From: Niebla homalea | Lineage: Eukaryota > Ascomycota > Lecanoromycetes > Lecanorales > Ramalinaceae | Reading direction: 5' to 3' | Length of the DNA stretch: 64,000 bases | Assembly (NCBI GenBank): GCA_019925105.1 | Contig: JAHGAU010000026.1 | Coordinates: 186,001 to 250,000 of the forward strand | Shown: piece after piece, positions 1 to 11,187 of the stretch | Layout of the letters: every line of letters begins with the position of its first letter | How positions within the stretch are numbered: the stretch's first letter is position 1 | Notes under the pieces: generated by a model | What the model was told of the DNA's origin: nothing | Seen by the model: only the letters and a program-made list of their open reading frames with translations | Databases searched by the model: none | Position numbers and translations under genes: made by a program

Positions 1-445
1 CAAGCCATTGTGGCGCGTCAAGGCTGTCAGGGTAGTAGAGCTGATCTGACAATAGCTGTGCTTGATTGAGGTTCCTGAAGCCTGAACAAGTGAGCAAGAG
101 CCATCAGCAGAATATGTGGTCTCGCGAACCTTTGTTGCTGTATACAAATGACTCCTTCACAACCACAGTCCGCCCATTGATCGTATTCAACTGCTTGGCT
201 TTGCCCCTGCTGTCCCTCACATTGGTCTCACCGCCCTGATCGGGACCTGACATACGTAAGACGTGGCTTGCTAGGAAATCCTCGGACGAGGTGATTTCGG
301 CATATGTAGATCCAGCTTCCCGGTCTCTGCCAGTCAGAAGGCATTCTGTCGTTGGTACGAGAAGGATGTGATTGGTGACAGGGTTGCATTGTGTCACGAG
401 ACTGCTCTTGAAAAAGGCCCGCAGGAATGGGTTGATTGAGTGCAT
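1..445 (-). CDS. Conserved fungal protein, 5' part only (two exons, runs off the window)
   Basis: The reading frame opens with ATG at 445-443 and runs to 130. A 48-base intron is proposed at 129-82 (GT..CAG). After it the frame continues without a stop to the window edge, reading KGFRNLNQAQLLSDQLYYPD. That stretch feels like a conserved fungal protein I have met without a function, so I give no name. The first exon contains the protein-like segments NPVTNHILLVPTTE and NGRTVVVKESFVYSNKG. Without splicing the frame would stop eight codons past the junction; the clean continuation after splicing is the main evidence for a real gene. The donor (GTTCGC) is weaker than those of neighbouring genes. 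It is divergent from MON2, with 480 bases between the two starts. The product is unknown and the 3' end lies outside the window. Confidence 0.6.
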
Positions 446-925
446 ACAGACGACATCGAGTCAGGCTGTCTGTTCTCGAAAGGGAAGACACGTTCAGCTG
501 ATTGAAGGTCTTGCAGCTTGAGGGCTGTTATTAGCCTGATACCGACCCATATCTCGCAACGACATTAATTATTGGAGTAACAGGATCCTGGTCTCGCCAT
601 CATTCTAGGTAAAAGAGGGAACGACCGGTCTAGACCCAGAAAGAAAGTGACAAGTGGTTGCCTTTGGCTTCAGTGAAGCTCTCAGATACCGAGCTCGGCT
701 TCGCAAATATGTTTAACCGAGATCTTCTTACTCGTCCGCAATCAGATGCAAACTACTGCCTGGAGACATGGAACATTACGACATCCATGTACGTCGACAT
801 TGATCTCTTCCGAGATCGTGACAGTCGTCAGTAACCCTCTAGATGAATGCCCAATATGATGTAATGCTCCGGGTTTCAATGGAGTGCCTACAAAGCTTGA
901 TCTCTCCAATATCAAATCATCTAAC
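446..925. promoter_or_regulatory. Divergent intergenic region between the partial gene and MON2
   Basis: This 480-base gap separates two divergent starts and must hold both promoters. I see no TATA-like box at a convincing distance and no repeat. Short open frames here overlap the MON2 start on the opposite strand and look like shadows. Confidence 0.5.
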
Positions 926-3900
926 ATGACCGCCCAATTACTGTCATCAGAGCTTACAACTCTGCTGCAAGATTCGAGGAGAAAGAACCCTGAGCTTCGT
1001 GCGGTATGATCTCCATCATACGAGACATGAGAGGATTCTGATTTCGACCGTTCCAGGCCACCGAGAAATCTTTGTCCGATCTAAATGCTCTTCCCAGAAC
1101 GTCGGAGGCGCAGATCGTGGCAGGTTTGTCCTTCCGAATCTTACTGTACGAGTGCTTTCCTAACTTTCCAAGAGATTTGAAAAGTCGTCCACTCTTCGTC
1201 AAGCCATTCTTGCTCGCATGTAGCACGCGCAATCCTAAATTCTCTGGAAATGCGGTTGCCTGTCTGCAGAGGTTGATCGTTGCGAATGCGTTGCCAACGG
1301 ACACTCTGAGCGATGTCTTGAACGCTCTACGTGACTGTTCGAGTCTAGGTCTCGACATTCAACTCAAAGTGCTCCAAGCCTTGCCGTCACTGCTGCAGAA
1401 CTACTCAAATTCTCTAACAGGCCAACTGCTTACGGCCGCATTCCAAGTATGCTTTCTCCTCTATGGCAGCCAGACCGCTGTCGTCACAAACCTTGCTGCT
1501 GCTGCTCTTCAGCAATTGACCAATACTACGTATGAAAAAGCGGCCAGTGATCAGGCAATTGATCCTCAAGATGCGCCTGTGTCTGAAGTATCTCTTGGCA
1601 ATAGCACGTTATTAATCCGAGGTTCAAGACTTGATGCATACAGAGTCTTCGATGATGTGTGTTTGCTTACCGAAGGACATAAGCCAAAGTACATTCAAGG
1701 TGCAACGCTCGCACAGAATTTTGGGCTTGAATTGATTGAATCTATCATGGCGAGCCATGCGGCAAGCCTTTTGGACAGACCTGAACAGCTCCACACCTTG
1801 CAAATAAGACTCATGCCCCTTCTCACAAGGCTTCTATCGGAAAAAAGCTCTTTCTCCACTACAGTACGTACGATCAGGGTATCCAAGCTCGTGCTTGTCA
1901 ATTTCCTGGGTGAATTAGACAGTCAGTGTGAAACCCTCCTGAGCTTGCTCAATCATCTGCTTGATCAGGATGGTGCCCCTGCGTGGAAACGCGCGATGTG
2001 TCTGGAATTGTACAGATCAATTCACGCCGACACTACTCTAGTGAACAAAATGTACGCTCAGTTCGACCAGACCGACGAAAGGAGGAACATCATAAGAGAC
2101 CACCTAGGAAGCTTGGCTCGCCTTGCTTCCGAGAAGCCAGCGGTTATCGGCCTGGGTAATCAGTCGTCAACACCTCATGTCCCTAACGACGACTCAGGTG
2201 AACAAGCGGCTCTTCAAGCAGGAGGGCTTGTGGGTAGCATTGGAGCCTCAGTGACATCCATTGATTTGAATACTCCAGGCATATCGACTCATTGGAGTCA
2301 AACCAAGACCCCGCTAATGGAACAGCTTGATAAGCAAGAGCCTTCACAGATGCCTGCCACGTACATTTACAGCCTAACATTGGCTTGCTTGACAGCATTT
2401 GAAGAGAGTTTGGCAAAATTCCTATTGCCTTTTACCGTTCCATCCGAGAAAAAGGGCAAACGCAAATCGAAAAAGGGCCAGACTGCCAGCCAGGATGCAG
2501 AGTCTCAGGAAGAGACTGGTCCTAGAGCCGTGTCCACTAAGATCACCCTCCGCAGAATTGCTGTCAATCCATTGAGTCTCACAAGCCATCCTTTGTACCG
2601 CGATATTGAAATAGCATCGCACATGATCGATCAGTGTTGGCCCGCTCTTCTAGCCGCATCGTCAACCTTCCTTAATGCGTCCCTAGACAACGAAAACTTT
2701 CATGCACTCATTCGGTCTTTTCAAAAATTCACGCAAATAGCAGGCTTACTTGGTTTCTCTACGCCTCGCGATGCCTTCCTCACCACACTCGGGAAGAACG
2801 CGCTACCGTCTTCTCGAGCGACTAAAACTGCCCCTACGCCCAAACTAAATGCTCACGAAGATACACCTCCGGAGGGGGACAGCTCAAGAGACGCGAGTCC
2901 GGCGCCTAGTATTCCGTTAACGAGGAAGCCTGATTCCAGTGGCGACTCCTCGACACCGATCGTTGGCGCCCGACACCTTCTTTGCTTAAGAGCCTTGTTA
3001 AACCTAGGCATTGCTCTAGGCCCCTTTCTTCATAGATCCTGGTCCATCATCTTTGAAACGCTCCAGCAGGCTGACCTTCTCACGTCAGTTCAGGGACTTG
3101 CTCCAAAGACAAAGCACTCAAGACAAAGATCAAACAGTGCCACTAGAGAAGAGGTTGTGGGGGCCAATTCGGAATATCTGAGAGCTGAAATTACGGCCGT
3201 TGAGACGGCGTCTTCACGATTGTTCGAAAGCACCGTTGATCTTGACAATGTTGCATTTCTTGATGTACTCGAGTGTCTCTGCGCTCTGTTGCCCCAGGCT
3301 GGGCCCATAGACACCAATGCAACTATGTCACCAAACCCCGCCAGGAAACACCAGAAACTTCGGAGCGTTTCTGGGACTGCAGTGGAGGGGATGACATCCC
3401 GCCATGAGAATGTATTTGCACTTGACAAGGTCAAGGATATCATTCGATCCAACATCGAGCGACTCGTTCAAGTAGATGACTCACATAGCGGGTGGAGCTT
3501 GATTTCGACGAAGTTGATGGCGATACTTGGCTCGGACACGGACAATTCCAGCTTGAGATTTGAGGCAGCACGGGCGTTGAACGATATGCTTGTGTTGACC
3601 GTTCTCAATGATTCACTTTCTTCACAGGGGGAATTGCAGTCGACTCGTGGTCGGTCTCTCTCTGCTCTTCTAGTAGAGGTACAAACGCTTCACAAGAAGA
3701 GCAGTCACGCAACTCGGTCCTCTCAACAGTGTGGGATAGATATTCACCGCTCAGCTCTTGATGCTCTGCGAGCTATTCTGGAGCATTGCGGTGACTCTTT
3801 AACCCTGGGTTGGTCTGACGTGTTGGCTATCATGTCAAGTGTTTTCGAAGTCGGCTCGGCCAAGCCCAAAATCCAGTCTCGTTCACCAGTTCTCGTCAGG

Positions 3901-6042
3901 TCTTCTTTTGGATCGTTGGAACTCATATGCACTGACTTTCTAACTTCAGTCCCGCATTCCTCGTTATTGCAATTGCTCGATACCCTGTATTACTTTTCGG
4001 AACAGAACCATGATCTCAATATCTCGCTCACAACTGCTACGTTCTTCCGGCTTCTATCCGACCATCTTTTGCGTGATGAAAGCAAGCTTTTTCTTGAGAA
4101 TGTCGATGTCAAAGACATGCCACCACTAGGAAATATTGAGTCTCCCGCATCCTTCAAAGCTCTCCCGGTTCCTGTTTTGTGGCTCTCACTGTTGGATCGG
4201 CTGGTCGGAATCACAGCGGACTCAAGGATTGAGGTTCGTCACAGTGCCTTGCATACTGTATTCCGAATTCTAGATGCCCAAGGAGACAGAATGTCGGACA
4301 AGAGCTTTATGAAGGTCTATGAGGCTACCCTACGACCGTTACTTCAATCAAATATAGATCAAGTCTCTCATTTAGGTCATGACGAAGTTGATGAACTGTC
4401 TTCCGGGCTTTCGCTGGACTGGAGCAAAACAGCCGTGATGAGTATTGACAGCGTTTCCTCAGTAATCTCCCAATGGTTGGACACGTATAAGCATGATGAC
4501 AATCTCTTCCATGTCCTCGGCCAGATGCTTGGTTTATTAACATCATACCTGCACCGTAAAATCATTGGCGTGAGCAAGGCGGTCTTTGGTGGCCTAAGTA
4601 GAATATTATCCGGAATCGACGTGTCCTCGAACAGTACATTTCCTTTGTTGGGGTCAACGTGGAATATATGGTGTAATAATGATCCAGTGGATCACATTAG
4701 CGCTGATGGAAGAGTTGGCGATAACAACGACGCCTTGCTCGCATATCTCTTCTGCCTTGGTCAGCTCCTCCGCTTGGCAGGACAAGACTTGAAAGGTCCC
4801 ACGGCTGTAATCGTCAAAGATAGGTTGAGGTCCTGTACCACAGACGCCACAGCCTCGGCATACAGCACAGATATGGAGACCATGACGCCAGTCCAAAAGG
4901 CTGTTAACGAGTCATTGAAAATGCTACCATATATTGACAGCACTCAGGATCACTCGACTCTGAAACTTATCTCCGAGTTTATTAACCTTCCATATGATTC
5001 AACGTCGAATGATTCTTTGTCGCACCATTCTTTCGTTGCGTTTTCAAAAGCCTCCATGACGACGCTTGAAGATCTCGTTGGCGACCGAACCCAGAGGAGT
5101 CTCATCAAAGCTGAGTCTGACATACCCTCAATTGCACTGTCCGCGTTACACAAACCAATAAACCTCAAATACAAATGGCACAGGGTTGGCAGGGAGCCAT
5201 TGACCTGGAAGAAGGCAACTATGACTGCGGTTGCAATCCTTCATAATTCTAGCCCCCTGTTTAAATCCTCGGGCCCCGCTCTACAGAAATACTGGGAAGA
5301 AGTGGTCAGCATCACCGATGTCATCGTCGCCGCGGACTGCAAGGCCTGCCAAAATAAAGCCAATATTCCCCCGGATGAGGAGTTTGACATTGGAGCTTTC
5401 TCTCAGATCAAACACCTCCTCATCCCTGCACTTGGCTCTTCAGACCTTACAGACGAGCTGCGTACGAGACTCAGCCAATGCATCTTCCAAAGCTCCCTTA
5501 TCCATGAACCGAACCCAGATGATCTCGCCTGGCCCGGGGAAGGACTTCTTGACGGCCTCAAGCGCGACCACTTCGGTCGCGTCAAAAGCCTCCCGCCCTC
5601 GCCTCGCTCTAAAATGAGCTATCTTCTGCTCGATGAGCTGTTCGATCTCGTCGCCGATCATGGCAACTCAAACGAGAAATTCGATCATCACGCCTCAGCC
5701 AACCGACGTCGCCTTGCAAGAGCCGCTGCACCTTACTTGATTCTCCGGCTCGGTCTGACGCTGAAGATGTACATCCACGACCAACCGATGAGGGGAAGGA
5801 TGCCGCAGCCCTGGAGCCAGAAGAAGGAGATGCTCTATATCCTACGAAAGATGGTGGGGTTGAGCATGGAACCGTCTGCTCTAGATGGTGAAGCAATGAG
5901 CCCGGCTTTGATGCGGCGGAAGCATTTGCTCAGGCTATACCCGCTGCTAATGAAGGCTCTTGAGGCGGCGAGAACGGATGAGGAGATGATGCGGGCGATT
6001 AGAGTGGTACTTGGGGCTGTGGAGGAATTTTCGCTGATGTGA
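926..6042 (+). CDS. MON2: MON2-like endosome/trans-Golgi trafficking scaffold
   Basis: Large HEAT/armadillo-like scaffold of the Mon2 family, relatives of the large Arf-GEFs without a Sec7 domain. In yeast Mon2 works with Dop1 and Neo1 at late Golgi and endosomal membranes. The gene has three exons: 926-1003, 1057-1123 and 1175-6042, giving 1,670 residues, the expected size. ATG at 926 gives the N-terminus MTAQLLSSELTTLLQDSRRK. The first intron is 1004-1056. The second, 1124-1174, is 51 bases, in frame and stop-free, so an unspliced reading adds 17 residues; removing it gives EAQIVADLKSRPLFVKPFL, which fits the family far better. The N-terminal segment up to about residue 220 (LQRLIVANALP, LDIQLKVLQALPSLLQNY) is the DCB-like region. 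A lysine-rich patch (KKGKRKSKKG) lies near residue 480. The C-terminus ends EEFSLM. Family assignment is from remembered resemblance and is firm. Confidence 0.9.
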
Positions 6043-7840
6043 TCGAGTTCTGATGGAGGTTATAGAGAGATTTCCTTTATTTCTCTTCCTGTTTAAAGGG
6101 GGCGGTATCGGATGCAATAATAATGACTCTCCGTTATAATTAATCAAATAATTCTTGGGACCAATTCGGTCAGTTTTATCCAAAATGATGTGAGTCTCTC
6201 ACCGTGTGAAATAATGCCGCCTCCGCGTTTTGCATCCGTCAATGTTCGTACGAGAGTATTTTTGATGTTCTTGATCTACTCGGCCCTACATTTGATCTTC
6301 TGAATAACCCAAACCCCCATGTTCCCTCACCTTGCCACCACCCCCAGCCACCCAACCACCCCACAGCCAGCACCACCACGCCCATGTCCCACGCTTATAT
6401 TACTCAACCCACCCGTACATCACATTATTACTACACCATCATCTAGAACCCCATCCAAGCTCTGCTCTCCACTACCCTGTCGTCCCGATCGATAAGCCCC
6501 CTCTCATCCACCTCCTTACACAGTAACAATTTCATGGCCCCATTCCCTTCGCCCCGGTCACAATCATTCATTCGTTTGGGAAGCAGGCTGTTTCCCTCAA
6601 AGAAGCTCTCCCCCCCTCCCCGACCCCTACCTATTCCATCATCCCCAATCCAATCCCCCCAATTCCCCTCCTCCCTTCCTTCTTAAAGTCTACTCCCCTC
6701 CTCCTCCTTCCTCAAGTTTACCATCGTCCTCCTCCTCCTCCTTCCTCACAGACGAACCCAACTTCCGTTCAATCGCACAGTGTCTTCCATTTAGTCATAC
6801 GAACGAACGAACACTGCAATCGGTGCATAGATAGATGATTCGTCCCACAGCGATTGGAGATTGTTGGTCGAGGAGGTGGATGGATGGGAGCGCTGTGAGT
6901 GGTCATTGGAGGAAGTGTGGATGGGCGGGAGGGATGACAGGGGCGATGAGATGGGTGGCGTAGGTATTGGAATTGGTGATGGAAACTCGCATGAGTGTGG
7001 GAAGGTTTTAAGGGGGGATGGGGGATGGGTCATGGGGAGGAGGTGTGAGGGGTTTACAATGAGGGTGGGGTTTTGGGAGGGGGGGCTGCTAGTAAGCAGG
7101 GAGGTGTTAGGATGTTTGTGGTGTCGGGGGACTCGTAAATCGGTGACAGCTATCTCCCACAGTTTGAAAACCAGGTCTCGGACCTTGAGATTATCAGAAG
7201 AAGTGCAAGCGAGGGGAATTTGATATCGATTTCAACTCCTGGTGTCGATATTGAGAGTAAAGCTTTGTTGATTAGGATTGTGGGACTTTTTCAGTGCCAA
7301 TTCATCATGGATTCCACATCATTGTAACGCTGTTGAGATCTCAAAATCTCTAAAAGGTCTGCGCGGACACATTGGAGACTTTGAGATAGTTGGAATTGAT
7401 TCTCAGTGACAGAATTCAAAATTGGCATTCGCAAAGTGATCTTGTTGTAATCCTCGGATGAACGGAAAGCATGTAAGGAATACAGGTATGCGGTCAGAGT
7501 ACCTAGTTTGGAGGTATGAAGATATAGGACTTGGGTCATTCGATCGTAGGCTGTTAATACGCTGATGTTGGGTATGAAATCCGGTGGAGAGGTCTGAAAT
7601 GGGATGAGGTAGTGGGCACCTAGCGCTGGTATAAGGCTGTAGAGCTTCCCTCATTGGAGCATTGGGTCTGTATGCTGATGGTCGTGGGTGCATGCGGCGT
7701 CGAAGAGAAACAGCGAGTTCAGTTCTTGTCGCAGAACAGCAGGCGAAACTTAAAATGAGTGATCTTCGGAAGGAAGCCCGCATATTGTCTATCGCCATTA
7801 GACACGGTTTATAAGTCATCAGGATGATCGTACCTCATCG
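6043..7840. other. Gene-poor spacer with strand-asymmetric CT-rich then GA-rich tracts
   Basis: There is no supportable gene in this 1.8 kb. From about 6,300 to 6,790 the plus strand is almost all C, T and A with repeated CCTCCT and CCACC words; from about 6,880 to 7,130 it switches to G-rich (GGGATGG, GGGGATGG). Open frames on either strand (for example 6861-7223) have repetitive composition and no recognisable motif. A pyrimidine-rich leader of this kind often precedes a highly expressed fungal gene, but I cannot find that gene. Confidence 0.5.
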
Positions 7841-10509
7841 TCAAACATATTTGCCTCCCTTCTTCAATCGCACTACCTTGTCCGCCGCCCCGAATCCAAT
7901 ATGCCTGCCTGACCGTCCTCTGACCTCCTCATCGTCTCCATCCCACAACTTGCCCTCTCCGTGCTCCACAAGCTCCCCAAACTGTACCCTCATACTCGTA
8001 TGCTCCAACGGCAGAGTCCCAAGTGAATGGCCCCTCGAAACTGCATCCAGTCCATGGTTCCTAGTGGTGGCAACGATAGCTGAGAAGGCGGTGCTGTGCG
8101 CGACCCCGTTGTAGTGGAGGGCAAAGAATCCGACACAGGCGCAGAAAACTGTGAGGACAGCGGCGATGCTGTAGCATAGGATGAGGTTGCGAGAGTCGTA
8201 GCGGTAGATGTTGTGCGTGGGGAAGAAGAGGACAGGGACGGGGGTGGCGTTTTGTTTTCTGGACGGGGAAAGAGGTGCTGGGTTAGCTCGGTGAAAAAAT
8301 TGAGGAGGGGGCATGGTAGATGACTATCTAGGCAAAGAGCGAAGGGATATTATGTGTGAGAGCTGTGCTGATGGGGATCCTTACAAGAGCTTCTCAGAGC
8401 TGAGCATGCTGATAGTGATGTTGTTCGCCAGATCCTCTACCGCTCTAAGTAGAGTCCGGTTGCGGCACATCCAAGTTGGCTTTGTGAACAGATTGTTCGA
8501 TATGCTTGTGAAATTCTTATCCCCAGCACCCCAGCCTCCCTGTTTAGAGACGTCTGCGCTTGCCTGCCGCCATGGTACAGGTCCATCCTGTCCGACACCG
8601 ATTGCATTGTTCCCATTCCACTAGGACACAGAATTACGTTAGCTGATGTCTTATGAGGCTCAACGACAATCAAAGGCGCAGATCCCGGATTCTGATCTTC
8701 ACTCTCGAAATGTAACTCATCACGAAAAAAGGTATCAGCTCTGGAAGCTGTCATAGGGGATGACTCACATAGCCCTGCTCAAAATCATCACATGCGCTAA
8801 GTCCATGCTGAAGGACTTTGCTAGAGCTGTCATAGATTGTCACATTGCCATCATAAGTGTACTTATCGATGAGCGGAGGCGTTTCGCTCATACCGCGCCT
8901 CTCAGAAAGATCTTCTGACGCTTCGAAACCGTTCATCAATGTCGTGGATACATTGCCATTCAGCAAACTCGAGAAAGCCAGATACATCGCCATGTATGAT
9001 TTGACAGGGTTCTCAAAGGTTTGGGCTTGATTAAATAAATCACTGTTCAAACCATCATACGGCATCCAGAATGGCTCAAACATTGAGATGCTATACTGGA
9101 TCAAGGGAGGAGCATTTTCCACATACTCGAAACCAACATCAAAAGATGCGTTTCCCAGTGTGCACACTATGGCTTGATCGGCCGTCTGTATCCATAGTTG
9201 CTGCGTGCTGTACGATTGGTTCTGTTTGTGGTATTGGTATTCTTGGTATATCTGTTCTTGGTTCTCTTTGATGAAGACACCATCAGAGAAGTATCTAGAA
9301 GAATCAAGGGCTGGGAACCAGTTGTTGTACGCATCAGTCGAATTTTTCCCTTCCAACCACCTATTGTCTCCGTAGGGGGAGAATGCCGAGTATACATTCA
9401 TAAGCGGTTGAACAGTTCCCCCAACGTAATCAATACCATTCATACCCCATTTGAGTTTGCCAGACTCAAAAAGAGCCTTTGTGGCTATCATATTGGTGTC
9501 ATTTGCTAATGTGCTAGTGAAGTTGTCGAAGACGGCTTGTTGAGAGCTATTAGCCATAGAGCACTGGAGGGTAGGTCCAAAGAATTGGACATGAAATGAG
9601 GAGTTAACAGCGGGTGGTGTGGGTGACAAAGGAGCCATTGACAGAGCAGCAGTCGTGGCAATCTGCAGAACATCTGAGCTCGGTATGGCGTTAAGATTTA
9701 CATAATCGAAGAATCCGGAGGAGTCCCAATCCAAAGAAGCCAATGATAAGGGCATACTTTCGTTTTTAAATCCTGAGACGACCGAGAGAGTAGCTGGAGG
9801 AGTAATTCCAGCCAAGGGCATACACCTAGGCTCACTTTAGCAAAAATCTTATGGTGAAAAGCCTGAAAGGCGAGGACCGGGTATACCAGCACACTATAGC
9901 TACAAGAAAAGCAATCTTGGCATGCCTGATGAATTCCCATGACACAAACGCAGTGGGGTCGGTTGTGACAGAGAAGAGCTTATCTAAAGCGTCAAGCGAG
10001 AAGGCTTTCCGTTTGAAGAGTGTCCAGATGTATTGTTTGTAGACAGTGTCGCAAGCTGCTCTGAGACTGGCAATGACGAGAAATGCGAATGCTGTTCCAA
10101 GTCTTGCCGCCCAGTTTTGGCGCGATGAAGAGCCAGCTTTCGTGCCATCAAGGGATTGATAGTAGAAATGATGACCTAGAGCCCAACCGAACCCAGCGAG
10201 CGTCCACAGCACTATAAGCAAGGGAGTCTTCCATGCGACTCCCCATCTTACATACTTCTGCTGTGCAGGATTTGAAGTCGTGTCTTCTTGAATTAGACGC
10301 TCATGAGGAGTTGTTGCTGATTCTTTTGTCTCTGCAAAAGAAGTCTCGTCACTTATCACAGAGATGCCCGCGTCGGCCGTTGACAATGACTCCAATGTCG
10401 AAGCCGAGGATCTGGCAATGGCCTTTTGTAGAATCCTGTGAGATTGCGACGAAGGTTTAATTGTTATCATCGGTGGTGCAGGACCATCAGTCAGACCGGC
10501 TGTAGCCAT
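7841..10509 (-). CDS. Large-ectodomain multipass membrane protein of an expanded fungal family
   Basis: Four exons on the minus strand: 10509-9887, 9825-8769, 8620-8385 and 8258-7841, giving 777 residues. Introns are 61, 148 and 126 bases with clean GT..AG borders, and every junction preserves frame. The start is ATG 10509 (MATAGLTDG); an upstream in-frame GTG is not a start. Three hydrophobic segments lie at about residues 95-220 (LLIVLWTLAGFGWALG, AFAFLVIASLRAA, AKIAFLVAIVCWCMPLAGI). A long domain with many N-x-S/T sites follows (NSSFH, NASFD, NVSTT, NITIS). A fourth hydrophobic segment (LILCYSIAAVLTVFCACVGF) and a short basic tail close the protein. Fungal databases often label such proteins hypothetical or formylmethionine deformylase-like; that label is historical and says nothing about function. 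The topology implies a plasma-membrane or vacuolar protein with a glycosylated loop; this is inference. Confidence 0.8.
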
Positions 10510-10885
10510 TATGGCTGAAGTTCCAGGACTGTTCCTAATAGACTCTAGATGGCATCTATAGAGAGCGTTCACATCTCGCGTTAGGTGTATGCTCCGTGGT
10601 TTTTTTTAAATGAGGAAGGAAAACGAAGGAGAGAGGGTTTTGCGTTCCTCGCCAGCCTTGTGCCCAGCTCGACCACCCTGTGCCACAGATGTAACCCCAC
10701 ATCTGCATCATCACTCCTAATTAGGCCCATGTTGAGCCAATTTGCAGCACAAGCGTACCCATGAAAAGCCGAACCCCGCTAAATCAGACACATTCTCGCG
10801 ATTGCATGGTGATGAGGGTCTACAGTATTGCAGTCAGCTTTCTTTTGTAGATCCTTGCAAGAAGGCATGGGCCCTCGAGAACATC
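10510..10885. other. Spacer upstream of the membrane-protein gene
   Basis: This holds the promoter of the minus-strand membrane-protein gene. A run of T (TTTTTTT) lies at about 10,600. Small open frames overlap each other and show no motif. Confidence 0.4.
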
Positions 10886-10970
10886 CGAGGGTGGGTGACA
10901 AGATATTTGGCCGACCTAACCATACTAAAATGCGGGTAAGGTCGGCTAATAATTTTGTCACCAACCCTCG
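10886..10970. repeat. Foldback (MITE-like) hairpin, about 85 bases
   Basis: The left arm begins CGAGGGTGGGTGACA and the right arm ends TGTCACCAACCCTCG. The arms stay largely complementary inward through GGCCGACCT / AGGTCGGCT, about 35 bases per arm with a short unpaired centre (CATACTAAAATGCGG). This is the shape of a miniature inverted-repeat element or a transcribed hairpin. No clear target duplication is visible. Just outside, CTGATCACTGATCACTG is a small tandem repeat, and GAGCCGACCTGAGG at about 11,020 repeats the arm motif. Confidence 0.7.
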
Positions 10971-11081
10971 ATCGCTGATCACTGATCACTGGCATTGTGT
11001 ACTTGAGATAACTCAGGATGAGCCGACCTGAGGAACCAAAATCTGGCGGCAAGAGCAACCTCGGCAGTACAATATTATTTA

Positions 11082-11187
11082 GCATGTTTGAGAAGCTTGC
11101 AAATGCTTGGCCAAAAAAAAAAAACGCACCTCTCCCGGACTTTTATTAGCTACCACCATATAAATATATTAAAGCCTTACATAACGT
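11082..11187 (+). repeat. Left terminal inverted repeat of the DNA element
   Basis: It starts GCATGTTTGAGAAGCTTGC, contains an A-run followed by CGCACCTCTCCCGG, and ends near CATAACGT. Mirrored by 22201-22306. It is preceded by TA at 11080-11081. Confidence 0.85.

Noticed and set aside
5231..5617. 128-residue frame within MON2
   Set aside because: Shadow of the MON2 coding frame.
6861..7223. 120-residue plus-strand frame after the CT-rich tract
   Set aside because: Gly/Asp/Trp-rich translation of a G-rich repeat tract without recognisable structure.
10507..10572. N-terminal extension of the membrane protein from 10572
   Set aside because: The codon there is GTG; ATG 10509 is the first plausible start.
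11115..11127. A-run near the left TIR as a poly(A) tail of a non-LTR element
   Set aside because: The same run lies inside the opposite TIR in inverted orientation, so it belongs to the TIR.
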